NCBI GenBank assembly: GCA_030613165.1
Contig: JAUWMN010000096.1
Span: forward strand, 1 to 6,600
DNA: 6,600 nucleotides
DNA from: Desulfobacterales bacterium
GTDB taxonomy: Bacteria; Desulfobacterota; Desulfobacteria; Desulfobacterales; C00003106
Reading direction: 5' to 3'
The notes beneath the pieces were generated by a model. The model saw only the letters and a program-made list of their open reading frames with translations, had not been told where the DNA came from and did no database searches. How positions within the stretch are numbered: position 1 is the stretch's first letter; every line of letters begins with the position of its first letter. This document shows positions 1 to 6,507 of the stretch, one piece after another. Made by a program: the position numbers and the translations under genes.

Positions 1-578
1 TTGGGATTGAGGATGGCAAAGGCCTCCGGAAGCGCTTCCGGTATCTCATGATGGTCGGTGACAATCACGTCTATGTTGTGGTCATTTGCCGCCTCAACTG
101 CTTCAACACTGTTGATCCCGCAATCAACAGTAATAATTAACCGGACATCGCCCTGAACAGCCGTTTGGAGTATGTAGTCCCTGTTCAGTCCATACCCTTC
201 GCGGAAACGGTCGGGAAGATAAAAGGATACATCCGCTCCCACGGTTAAAAGAAACTCCAGCAAGAGAGTAGTTCCGGTGACCCCGTCTACATCATAGTCC
301 CCGAAGATTAAGATCTTTTCCTGTTTTTCAACAGCCGTGATGATCCGTTCAACGGTCTTTGCCATATTCTTCATCAAAAACGGAGAGCGGATATTGGTAA
401 GCGAAGGATTAAGGAAGTCTATAGCTTCTTTTGGATCTGTAATGCCGCGATTGATCAGAATACCCGCTACAATCGGATGACAGTCGCAGGAACGGGCCAA
501 CATATCCACGTGATTTGGATCGGGTCGCTGAATGTGCCATGTTTTTTTTGGGGACTTACCCACTTTGCAATATCCCAT
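1..578 (-). CDS. recJ: RecJ single-stranded-DNA-specific 5'-3' exonuclease, N-terminal third (runs off the window)
   Basis: RecJ is a cytosolic DHH-superfamily, metal-dependent 5'-3' exonuclease acting on single-stranded DNA in RecF-pathway recombination, mismatch repair and base-excision repair. About 192 codons are present. Counting from the ATG at 578, three family motifs are clear: FGDYDVDGVTG (DYDVDG at residues 94-99), TVDCGI (151-155) and the signature TDHHE (DHH at 175-177), whose aspartates and histidines ligate the metal ions. The family's N-terminal pattern, KTWHIQRPDP followed by LINRGI, is also present. Family members are usually about 560-580 residues, so the rest of the DHH domain, the DHHA1 domain and the OB fold lie beyond position 1. 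The start is uncertain. ATG at 578 overlaps the end of pdxA by 23 bp. GTG at 563 overlaps by 8 bp and gives an N-terminus closer to known RecJ proteins. Neither has a strong Shine-Dalgarno, so coupling to pdxA translation is likely. The identification is firm; only the start is open. Confidence 0.95.
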   Translation of the reverse strand, partial: MGYCKVGKSPKKTWHIQRPDPNHVDMLARSCDCHPIVAGILINRGITDPKEAIDFLNPSLTNIRSPFLMKNMAKTVERIITAVEKQEKILIFGDYDVDGVTGTTLLLEFLLTVGADVSFYLPDRFREGYGLNRDYILQTAVQGDVRLIITVDCGINSVEAVEAANDHNIDVIVTDHHEIPEALPEAFAILNP

Positions 579-1584
579 GTTCTGCGGCCATCCTGACCGC
601 CGCGATAAGGCTCCGGGGGTCGGCTTCTCCTTTTCCAGCTATGTTATACGCTGTCCCGTGGTCCACGGAGGTCCGTATAATTGGAAGACCGAGGGTCAGG
701 TTTACTCCATCAGAAAAATGGACCATCTTGAATGGAATCAGCCCCTGGTCGTGATACATGCAAACCACCGCGTCGTAATCCCCTTTTTGGGCATAGTAAA
801 AAAGCGTGTCAGAAGGGAGCGGTTCTGTAACATTCATGCCGGCTTCCCGAGCAGCTTGAACCGCGGGAAAAATAAACCGGGATTCTTCATCTCCGAACAA
901 TCCCCCTTCACCGGCATGGGGATTCAGGGCGGCCACGGCAATCCGGGGAGTAGTGATCCTGAATCTTTCCCGGAGCGCCTCTTCTGTAATTCTAATTGTG
1001 GACAAAACATTTTCAGCCGTGAGTATGCCAGGGACATCTGATAAGGCACAGTGTATGGTAACCAGAGATACGCGGAGTCGTTCTCCCGCGAGCATCATTA
1101 CATAATCGGTTGTGCCGGTCCTCTGCGCGAGGATCTCTGTATGACCGTCAAAGTTAAAACCAGCGGTGTGCATTGCGAGTTTATTTATCGGGGCCGTAGC
1201 AATCGCTCCTACAGACCCTTCCATAGCCATATCTATAGCTTCAGTGATATATTTTACCATTGCAGCCCCGGTTGCAGGGGCTGGTTCTCCATAATTGAGA
1301 GTCTCAGGATTGAGATCGGAAAGGTTCAATACGTCTATGGCGCCGTATTTATACATCCCTGCCCCCTTTTTTTCAAGATCATGACATAGCACTTTGGAAC
1401 CAAGCCATTCGGCAGTGTGGGCCAATATCCGCACATCTCCCAGCACGAGAGGGCGACAGATTTCATATAAAGTAGGTTCTGAGAGCGCCTTCACGACAAT
1501 CTCGGGCCCGATCCCTACAGGGTCTCCCATGGTTATAGCAACTATGGGACGGGGGTTTGTATTGTTATCACCAAATATACTCAT
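556..1584 (-). CDS. pdxA: 4-hydroxythreonine-4-phosphate dehydrogenase PdxA
   Basis: PdxA is the cytosolic NAD-dependent enzyme that oxidises 4-phosphohydroxy-L-threonine. The product loses CO2 to give the aminoacetone phosphate that PdxJ uses to make pyridoxine 5'-phosphate (DXP-dependent vitamin B6 route). The 342 residues match the family length (E. coli about 329). Visible motifs are AITMGDPVGIGPE (16-28), DGHTE (146-150), VTIHC with H178, LNPHAGEGG with H223, and CMYHDQGLIP with H278. The three histidines line up with the divalent-metal ligands known in E. coli PdxA. The C-terminal RTSVDHGTAY (304-313) is also typical. The ATG at 1584 lies inside the last codons of the upstream gene (17-bp overlap), with AGAGAG 9 bases before it. 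PdxA-like paralogues (PdxA2) act on 4-phospho-D-threonate or -erythronate, but these normally sit beside a sugar-acid kinase, which is absent here, so the B6 role is preferred. Confidence 0.96.
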   Translation of the reverse strand: MSIFGDNNTNPRPIVAITMGDPVGIGPEIVVKALSEPTLYEICRPLVLGDVRILAHTAEWLGSKVLCHDLEKKGAGMYKYGAIDVLNLSDLNPETLNYGEPAPATGAAMVKYITEAIDMAMEGSVGAIATAPINKLAMHTAGFNFDGHTEILAQRTGTTDYVMMLAGERLRVSLVTIHCALSDVPGILTAENVLSTIRITEEALRERFRITTPRIAVAALNPHAGEGGLFGDEESRFIFPAVQAAREAGMNVTEPLPSDTLFYYAQKGDYDAVVCMYHDQGLIPFKMVHFSDGVNLTLGLPIIRTSVDHGTAYNIAGKGEADPRSLIAAVRMAAEHGILQSG

Positions 1585-3523
1585 GAGCCATTTCTCTCTT
1601 ATCTTTTCCCATCAGGACATGAAACACGCGGATCTTTTTAAGCCGTATAGGGGAAAGCTGTCCAATAGGTATATAAACTATCTGCTTTCCCCACCGAGCA
1701 GCTATCTGCTTAAGAAAAGATCGCGGAGGAACCGCCGCGACATATACTACGTACTTTCCCTGGCTGTACTCAAGCCCGGCCAAGAGGAGTTTTTCCGCCT
1801 TTGTCCCGGCAAAGTAATAATCCGGATCGGTCCAGATGTCTGCCATGCGAAGTGGAGGATAACTGAGAAGGAATCCGCCATAGGAACATCGGCATATCCC
1901 TGGACCCACAACATGGTCCCAAGGACTGGTTGAATAAAATGCCATATCCGATTCCTGGTCGTGCTCTCCTAACCACGTCATTGTATAAGGAAAACTTTTA
2001 TTCTCCTTGTCTTCATCATAGATTATCAGCACAGACCCGACCCCGCCTTTTATCCGCGAAAATTCTTTTACGTAAATTCGCCCTTCATACATGTGGCGCA
2101 CTGTCTCGCGTATGTCGATCCCGTCCAGAATAGTTGTCTCAAAGGGGAGCGTTTTGGTATGTTCTTCAGAAAGGAGTAATCCGCCCTTTGTCTTGAGAAA
2201 TTTACCAAAATCCTCAATTACGATATCTTCAACCGGATACGAACATATACTTGGATCGGAAAAACCCTCTAACCATTCGCCGGCCCTTTGTTCTTTTAGG
2301 CGTCTTTTTTTGGGGACAGAAACAGGATGCCGCTTGATTCTGGGGATACGGCGCCTTATCCTGATCTTTCGGGTATTCAACCAGAGATCTTCGCCTTTGA
2401 TTCGTATGGTGGCAAGCTCCGATTCCTCACGCTGCCAAGGATAAAATGACCCAAGGCGCCACAGTGCGTAGGAAAAATTATCGTCAGCGCATCCCCGGGC
2501 TGCTGTTATGAGCTGGTAAAAATCGGGAAGGAGGCGCCCCTCTAACAGTGCGTAATTCCGGGTGAAGCGAAAGAATGCCCGCTTCTGCCATCGTTCTACC
2601 GACTCGCCGGTCTCCTGATGATAATGCCGGGCAGCCTCCTCGAAAAGGTAATAATGATTTTTTTGCCGGTCCAGAGGTTCCATACCTGTTTTGCGAGCAA
2701 CTCGCCGGACTGAGACGTCCATGACCTCTTCTTCGGTCATGTTCTCCTTTCCTCCGGAAAGCAGCTCAAGGACTCCGTATCTTCTGCGTAATGTGCAACG
2801 GGTCTGATCCGGAACTTCCGGCAAACTCGCGCGTCTATATTCGTATACAGCAGAAAGAAACGGATATTCCGACAGGACTTCCCCAAGAGATTCAGGATGA
2901 AGGTTAAAAAGCCCTATGCCAAGGCGCTTCACCTTTCCAAGGGGAGTGGTTTGAGATGTATCAAATGCGTTCCTGACGCCATCAAGATGTGCCATCCCGC
3001 AGACAAAAAAGATTTTCTTATACAATCCGGCAAGTTGTTGTAGCTCGTACGCCATGCCGAGTTCCCGCCTTTTATCTTCAATCCCCTTAACAGGGTCGGC
3101 AAGGCGGCGAAATGTATCGTAATATGTCTTCACTCCCAACCTATGCACAGAATAGGTATCCGGGACAGGCTCACGGTACTGTGGGTATTCATCAATGTCC
3201 GGGTCTATATAAAAGACGGGAATGCCGGCCTCAAGGCCGCAGCGAACCGCCTCGCACAAGGGGTCTGCAGGTTCGATCGGAAGATAGATCACATCCCCCT
3301 TTTTGGTCTGATAGCAGATAACGGAAACAGCAGGAAGCCTTCTTACTCCAGACTCAATGTATGACCTGAGTGTGACCGGAAGTTCTACGGCTATTGCATC
3401 GGGGGATAATGTTTTACAGGAACGCCGGGCCGCCTCGGCAAATTCCATCTTGTAATGAACAACCGGCAGGGCGTAAATAGGACCGAATTGGATTAGAGAA
3501 TCACAAAGTTCCATGTCTAACAT
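1568..3523 (-). CDS. Uncharacterised 651-aa protein with N-terminal TraB/ChaN/TIKI-like domain and basic linker
   Basis: I do not recognise a named family. Residues 16-55 read as a TraB/TIKI-type start: LPVVHYKMEFAEAAR with H23, then PDAIAVELP with E47. This matches the known pattern of a histidine near the first strand followed by a PDxVxVEL strand. LPIEP (81-85) and FYIDPD (104-109) look like further core strands. CGMAHLDGVR (175-184, H179) resembles the second GxxH motif. The middle part (about 250-380) appears mostly helical. Residues 385-413 are extremely basic, with 15 of 29 Lys/Arg. The C-terminal region (about 430-651) includes YGGFLLSYPPLRMADIW, a YVVYVAAVPPRSF strand and a basic end, and I cannot place it. 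No signal peptide or membrane segment is evident, so it is probably cytosolic. An in-frame TAA directly precedes the ATG, so no longer ATG start exists; ATG at 3514 is an alternative, and neither has a good Shine-Dalgarno. The gene overlaps pdxA by 17 bp and probably heads the pdxA-recJ operon. The fold assignment is inference from motifs; activity is unknown. Confidence 0.85.
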   Translation of the reverse strand: MLDMELCDSLIQFGPIYALPVVHYKMEFAEAARRSCKTLSPDAIAVELPVTLRSYIESGVRRLPAVSVICYQTKKGDVIYLPIEPADPLCEAVRCGLEAGIPVFYIDPDIDEYPQYREPVPDTYSVHRLGVKTYYDTFRRLADPVKGIEDKRRELGMAYELQQLAGLYKKIFFVCGMAHLDGVRNAFDTSQTTPLGKVKRLGIGLFNLHPESLGEVLSEYPFLSAVYEYRRASLPEVPDQTRCTLRRRYGVLELLSGGKENMTEEEVMDVSVRRVARKTGMEPLDRQKNHYYLFEEAARHYHQETGESVERWQKRAFFRFTRNYALLEGRLLPDFYQLITAARGCADDNFSYALWRLGSFYPWQREESELATIRIKGEDLWLNTRKIRIRRRIPRIKRHPVSVPKKRRLKEQRAGEWLEGFSDPSICSYPVEDIVIEDFGKFLKTKGGLLLSEEHTKTLPFETTILDGIDIRETVRHMYEGRIYVKEFSRIKGGVGSVLIIYDEDKENKSFPYTMTWLGEHDQESDMAFYSTSPWDHVVGPGICRCSYGGFLLSYPPLRMADIWTDPDYYFAGTKAEKLLLAGLEYSQGKYVVYVAAVPPRSFLKQIAARWGKQIVYIPIGQLSPIRLKKIRVFHVLMGKDKREMAHEYIW

Positions 3524-3562
3524 TTAAAACGATGATGTACTCTTCTAAGGGGAGAAACAATG

Positions 3563-3629
3563 AGTTGCGTGTTACGAGTTACGGGTTGCATGTTTGAAAC
3601 TCGTAACTCGCAACCCGTAACCCGCAACT
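3563..3629. repeat. Heptad-repeat inverted element (hairpin) between the two gene units
   Basis: The left arm (3563-3590) is four 7-bp units: AGTTGCG, TGTTACG, AGTTACG, GGTTGCA. The right arm (3602-3629), read on the minus strand, is AGTTGCG, GGTTACG, GGTTGCG, AGTTACG. The shared unit is NGTTRCG. The arms pair at 22 of 28 positions by direct comparison. The centre (3592-3600, GTTTGAAAC) is itself self-complementary, so a long imperfect hairpin can form in DNA or RNA. It occupies much of the 172-bp gap (3524-3695) between the AICAR transformylase stop and the next start. No clear T-run follows on either strand, so it is not a textbook intrinsic terminator, although it could slow polymerase or protect mRNA ends. 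I see no convincing sigma-70 or sigma-54 promoter in the rest of the gap. Confidence 0.85.
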
Positions 3630-3695
3630 TATCTTGGTTTCTTTAAGCCTTTGAAATAGAAATAGCGAAAAACATATTATTAAAAGCCACATATC

Positions 3696-4988
3696 TTAAT
3701 GCTTAAACGCGCGCTGACCGGTAAATACCATTGTCACCTTTGGGGATGCCTCATTGCACGCCTGAATCGATGCGAAATCCCTTAATGAACCCCCGGGATG
3801 TACGATTGCCGAAATCCCCTCTTTAATGGCCACTTCAACTCCGTCACGAAAAGGGAAGAAGGCGTCTGAAACCATGGTGGCTCCGATCAACCCTGCCTTG
3901 GCCACGTCTGTCTCCTGGTCAATGGCCTCCTTATCACCCATCGGCCTTTTACCGTCGGCGATCTCCATCTCCAGGGTTTTGTACGGTATCTGAAACCGGT
4001 CGTAACAGAGGATATCTTTGTACTTTGTATACGCCTTGTAAATAGCGATCTCAGCAACACCTACCCGGTCCTGTTCCCCGGTTCCGATCCCCACTGTCGT
4101 CTCATCTTTGACGTAGAGGACCGAATTGGAAGTAACCCCCTGTTCCACGGACCATCCAAAGAGCATATCCAAATATTCCTTTTCCGTCGGCTCCCTCTCG
4201 ATCCCGTACGTCTTCTCCTTATAAGTGGTCTCCGCTATCTTAAAATCCTCCTTGGATCGTATTCGATTGAGAGGGGATTGCTGGACAATTAGGCCGCCGT
4301 CCATTAACGATTTAAAATCGACAAAACGCATTTGGCTATACTCCTGGAGACGATCTATCCTTGTAATCTGAACGATGCGGAGGTTTTTACTTTTCTTCAA
4401 AATCTCTACCGTCCCATCTTCATAGTCAGGAGCCGCCACCACTTCCAAGTAATTTTCACGGATCAATTCAGCAGTCTCAATATCAAGGGCTCGGTTAAAA
4501 ACAACGCATCCTCCGAAGGCCGCGATGCGATCAGCGCGGTTTGCCCGGGCGTAGGCCTTGGCCAAACCGTCGGCGGAAGCTGCACCACAAGGGTTGTTGT
4601 GTTTGAGTATAACCGCAGTCGGTTTACTCATCAGGTGCTTCATGACATTCAGGCCATTGTCGATATCAGTAAGGTTTGTTTTTCCGGGGTGTTTCCCTGC
4701 CTGAAGCATGTCTGCCTCGCTAATGGCGCTCACCAGCCCTTTACCAGGATCAATAAACCGACACTCCCCAAGAACCAGATTCCCATTGACCAGCATATAC
4801 AGCGCTGCCTCCTGTCCTGGATTTTCTCCGTACCTGAGTCCCTTTTCCACCAGCTCCCCTGACGCGGAATCAGGAATTTTCCAGGCCCGCTTCTGATAAA
4901 CCAGCCTCTGATCTCCGAAAGAAATGGTAATAGTATCGGGAAAATGGTCCTCCATCACAGTCTTATATGCTTGTTTTAGATCTACCAT
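3696..4988 (-). CDS. purH: Stand-alone AICAR transformylase (PurH C-terminal-type, no IMP cyclohydrolase domain)
   Basis: This enzyme transfers a formyl group from 10-formyltetrahydrofolate to AICAR, giving FAICAR in the penultimate step of IMP synthesis in the cytosol. Family motifs are LRYGENPGQEAALY (51-64), LKHNNPCGAA (128-137, with the catalytic Lys-His pair at K129/H130), GIGTGEQDRVG (300-310), SDAFFPFRDG (374-383), HPGGSLRD (397-404) and the PurH-like ending MVFTG-R-F-H. The N-terminal IMP cyclohydrolase (MGS-like) domain of bifunctional PurH is absent: the protein starts about 50 residues before RYGENP. Between RVG and SDAFFPF there are about 65 residues, against roughly 30 in E. coli PurH by recollection, so an insertion (about 324-361) is present, as in separate AICAR transformylases. 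The ATG at 4988 has a strong GGAGGT. The gene follows the response regulator by 11 bp and is probably co-transcribed with it. The purH symbol applies to the transformylase half only. Confidence 0.93.
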   Translation of the reverse strand: MVDLKQAYKTVMEDHFPDTITISFGDQRLVYQKRAWKIPDSASGELVEKGLRYGENPGQEAALYMLVNGNLVLGECRFIDPGKGLVSAISEADMLQAGKHPGKTNLTDIDNGLNVMKHLMSKPTAVILKHNNPCGAASADGLAKAYARANRADRIAAFGGCVVFNRALDIETAELIRENYLEVVAAPDYEDGTVEILKKSKNLRIVQITRIDRLQEYSQMRFVDFKSLMDGGLIVQQSPLNRIRSKEDFKIAETTYKEKTYGIEREPTEKEYLDMLFGWSVEQGVTSNSVLYVKDETTVGIGTGEQDRVGVAEIAIYKAYTKYKDILCYDRFQIPYKTLEMEIADGKRPMGDKEAIDQETDVAKAGLIGATMVSDAFFPFRDGVEVAIKEGISAIVHPGGSLRDFASIQACNEASPKVTMVFTGQRAFKH

Positions 4989-4992
4989 GATA

Positions 4993-4998
4993 ACCTCC
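4993..4998 (-). promoter_or_regulatory. Ribosome binding site (GGAGGT) of the AICAR transformylase gene
   Basis: A near-perfect Shine-Dalgarno, GGAGGT on the minus strand, lies four bases before the ATG at 4988. It fills the 11-bp space after the regulator's TAA stop (5000-5002). It is the strongest ribosome binding site seen in the window. It fixes the start codon and supports co-translation of the pair from one mRNA, because no room for a promoter exists between the genes. Confidence 0.85.
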
Positions 4999-4999
4999 G

Positions 5000-6400
5000 T
5001 TATTTAACAGAATACTCCTTCATCTTATACAACAGCGTGGGATGGCTGATTTCAAGAAGTTTGGCTGCCTTGGTCCGGTTTCCTTTCGTATGGTTAAGAG
5101 CCTTTTCTATTAATATCTTTTCAAGATAAACAGTACCCTCTTTGATAGAAAAAGAGTCGAAAGGAAAGCCCCTCCCGCGCTCCACGTCTTCTTTGACCTC
5201 ACTCGGCAAGTCTTCAATATTGATACTATCATGATCCATCATGACCATTGTGCGTTCTATCACGTTTTCAAGTTCCCTAACATTGCCTCGCCAGGCGCAC
5301 TCTATAAGCGTTTGAATGGCGTTTGAATGAATGCCACGAACTGTTTTGTTGAGACGCAAGTTGAATTTCCTAATAAAATGTTCAACCAAAAGAGGGATGT
5401 CCTCTTTTCGTTCTCGGAGGGGTGGCAGGACTATCGGCAGGACATTAATTCTATAATATAGATCATCCCTGAAGGCATTATTCTTTACCTCTTCTGAAAG
5501 GTCCTTTGCCGTTGCCGCAAGTACGCGGATATCCACCTTGATTGACTTGTTACTCCCAAGAGGACGAATCTCTTCTTCTTGCAAGGCGCGCAGCAATTTC
5601 ACCTGAAGTGGCATGGACAGTTCGCCTATCTCATCCAAAAAAAGGGTTCCACCACTTGCCTCTTCAAAGAGGCCTTTTTTATCACGGATGGCATCAGTAA
5701 ATGCCCCTTTAACATGACCGAAAAGTTCACTTTCCAAAATATGTTCAGGGACTCCTCCACAGTTAAGTGCAACCAGGGGGGCATTTTTTCGAATACCGTT
5801 ATAGTGAATCGCTTTTGCGATAAGCTCTTTTCCGGTTCCACTTTCCCCAGTAATCAAAACGGTCGTTTTATGATCTGCGATCTTTTGGACTGTTTTAAAT
5901 ATATCGCGCATGGCTTTGCTCTTGGCGACAATATTCTCAAATCCAAAAGTCTCCCTAACCGCGTCTCTCAGCAGGGCGTTCTCATGCCTGAGCTGTATCC
6001 TTTCTTCTGTTTGTCTCAGCTTTACGAGGACCTCATCCGGTTTGAACGGCTTGGAGATATAATCCGCGGCGCCCAATTTCATGGCCTCTACAGCAGTATC
6101 CACGGTTCCATAGGCGGACATCATAACGACTATTGCTTCAGCCCTTCGTCCGATGGCAGATTTAAGAAAGTCGATTCCGTCCATCGCCGGCATTCTTATA
6201 TCGCAAAGAATCGCGTCAAAATCACCCTCCTCAAACAGAGCCAACCCCTCTCTGCCTTCCGGCGCAGTAGTGACGGTATAACCGGCTTTTTTTAAGATGA
6301 TCGACAGAACATGGCGCATATTGGGTTCGTCGTCGATCACTAAAATGTTTTTAAAAGACTTGAATGTTCTATCCTCTCTTCTTCTCTCTATAATAGCCAT
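5000..6400 (-). CDS. NtrC-family sigma-54-dependent response regulator
   Basis: This is a cytosolic two-component response regulator that, once phosphorylated, oligomerises at upstream enhancers and uses ATP to open sigma-54 promoters. It has three domains in 466 residues. The receiver (about 18-130) has acidic pocket D23/D24, phospho-acceptor D67 in CDIRMP, S95 in MMSAYG and K117 in SKPF. The AAA+ domain (about 155-385) has Walker A GESGTGKE (185-192), the sigma-54-contacting GAFTDA loop (232-237), Walker B TLFLDEIGE with D256/E257, and arginine-finger region FRDDLYYRINV (R311, R317). The Fis-type helix-turn-helix is NRTKAAKLLEISHPTLLYKM (441-460). All key residues are intact. A short basic N-terminal extension (MAIIERRRED...) precedes the receiver; no alternative ATG lies between it and the receiver. 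The Shine-Dalgarno is weak (GGA about 7 bases upstream). No partner histidine kinase is visible. Targets are unknown, and the link to the downstream purine gene may be only positional. Confidence 0.96.
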   Translation of the reverse strand: MAIIERRREDRTFKSFKNILVIDDEPNMRHVLSIILKKAGYTVTTAPEGREGLALFEEGDFDAILCDIRMPAMDGIDFLKSAIGRRAEAIVVMMSAYGTVDTAVEAMKLGAADYISKPFKPDEVLVKLRQTEERIQLRHENALLRDAVRETFGFENIVAKSKAMRDIFKTVQKIADHKTTVLITGESGTGKELIAKAIHYNGIRKNAPLVALNCGGVPEHILESELFGHVKGAFTDAIRDKKGLFEEASGGTLFLDEIGELSMPLQVKLLRALQEEEIRPLGSNKSIKVDIRVLAATAKDLSEEVKNNAFRDDLYYRINVLPIVLPPLRERKEDIPLLVEHFIRKFNLRLNKTVRGIHSNAIQTLIECAWRGNVRELENVIERTMVMMDHDSINIEDLPSEVKEDVERGRGFPFDSFSIKEGTVYLEKILIEKALNHTKGNRTKAAKLLEISHPTLLYKMKEYSVK

Positions 6401-6502
6401 TATTCAATCCAATCATTACCTGTTTATCTTAAATGTAATGCTCAACAAAAAGCTTTTGGGGCATGTGTACGATCCTTGGTGCAAACGACAATCTGTTGCG
6501 AG
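6401..6502. other. Short intergenic region upstream of the response regulator
   Basis: These 102 bp separate the partial upstream gene from the regulator's ATG. The region is A/T-rich near the gene on the minus strand (ATTACATTTAAGATAAACA) and contains a 10-bp palindrome AAAAGCTTTT at 6448-6457. I found no convincing -35/-10 pair and no -24/-12 (GG-N10-GC) sigma-54 element. A promoter for the regulator is possible here but cannot be placed from sequence alone. Confidence 0.3.
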
Positions 6503-6507
6503 TTACG
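6494..6507. repeat. Short copy of the heptad repeat (NGTTRCG units)
   Basis: Two adjacent units, TGTTGCG and AGTTACG, have the same consensus as the hairpin at 3563-3629, followed by a degenerate ACTTAAC. GTTGCGAGTTACGA at 6495-6508 is an exact 14-base match, in inverted orientation, to 3601-3614. It overlaps the stop codon of the partial gene at the window edge, so that gene's final codons lie in repeat sequence. No opposing arm is visible nearby, so this copy looks like half an element or a remnant. Confidence 0.65.

Noticed and set aside
532..1041. Plus-strand open frames of 60-240 codons across the window (for example 532-1041, 1394-1933, 4332-4862 and 5579-6295).
   Set aside because: Each lies antisense to a gene with clear family motifs or a long conserved-looking frame, and none shows recognisable domains or a good start region. 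They are shadows of the minus-strand genes.
3563..3629. A rho-independent terminator for the AICAR transformylase unit.
   Set aside because: The hairpin is long and imperfect, and no U-run follows on either strand. The repeat explanation fits better, though an effect on transcription is not excluded.
3563..3629. A CRISPR array.
   Set aside because: The units are 7 bp, contiguous and without spacers, and no cas gene is present.
3560..3646. A 28-codon plus-strand open frame starting ATG at 3560, preceded by a Shine-Dalgarno-like AAGGGGAG.
   Set aside because: It is translated almost entirely from the heptad repeat (MSCVLRVTGC...). Its sequence follows from the repeat pattern, and nothing else supports a gene.
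6401..6502. A sigma-70 promoter such as TTGTCG with TACACA, or a TAAGAT -10 box.
   Set aside because: Matches to consensus are poor (3-4 of 6) and no pair has both good hexamers and good spacing.
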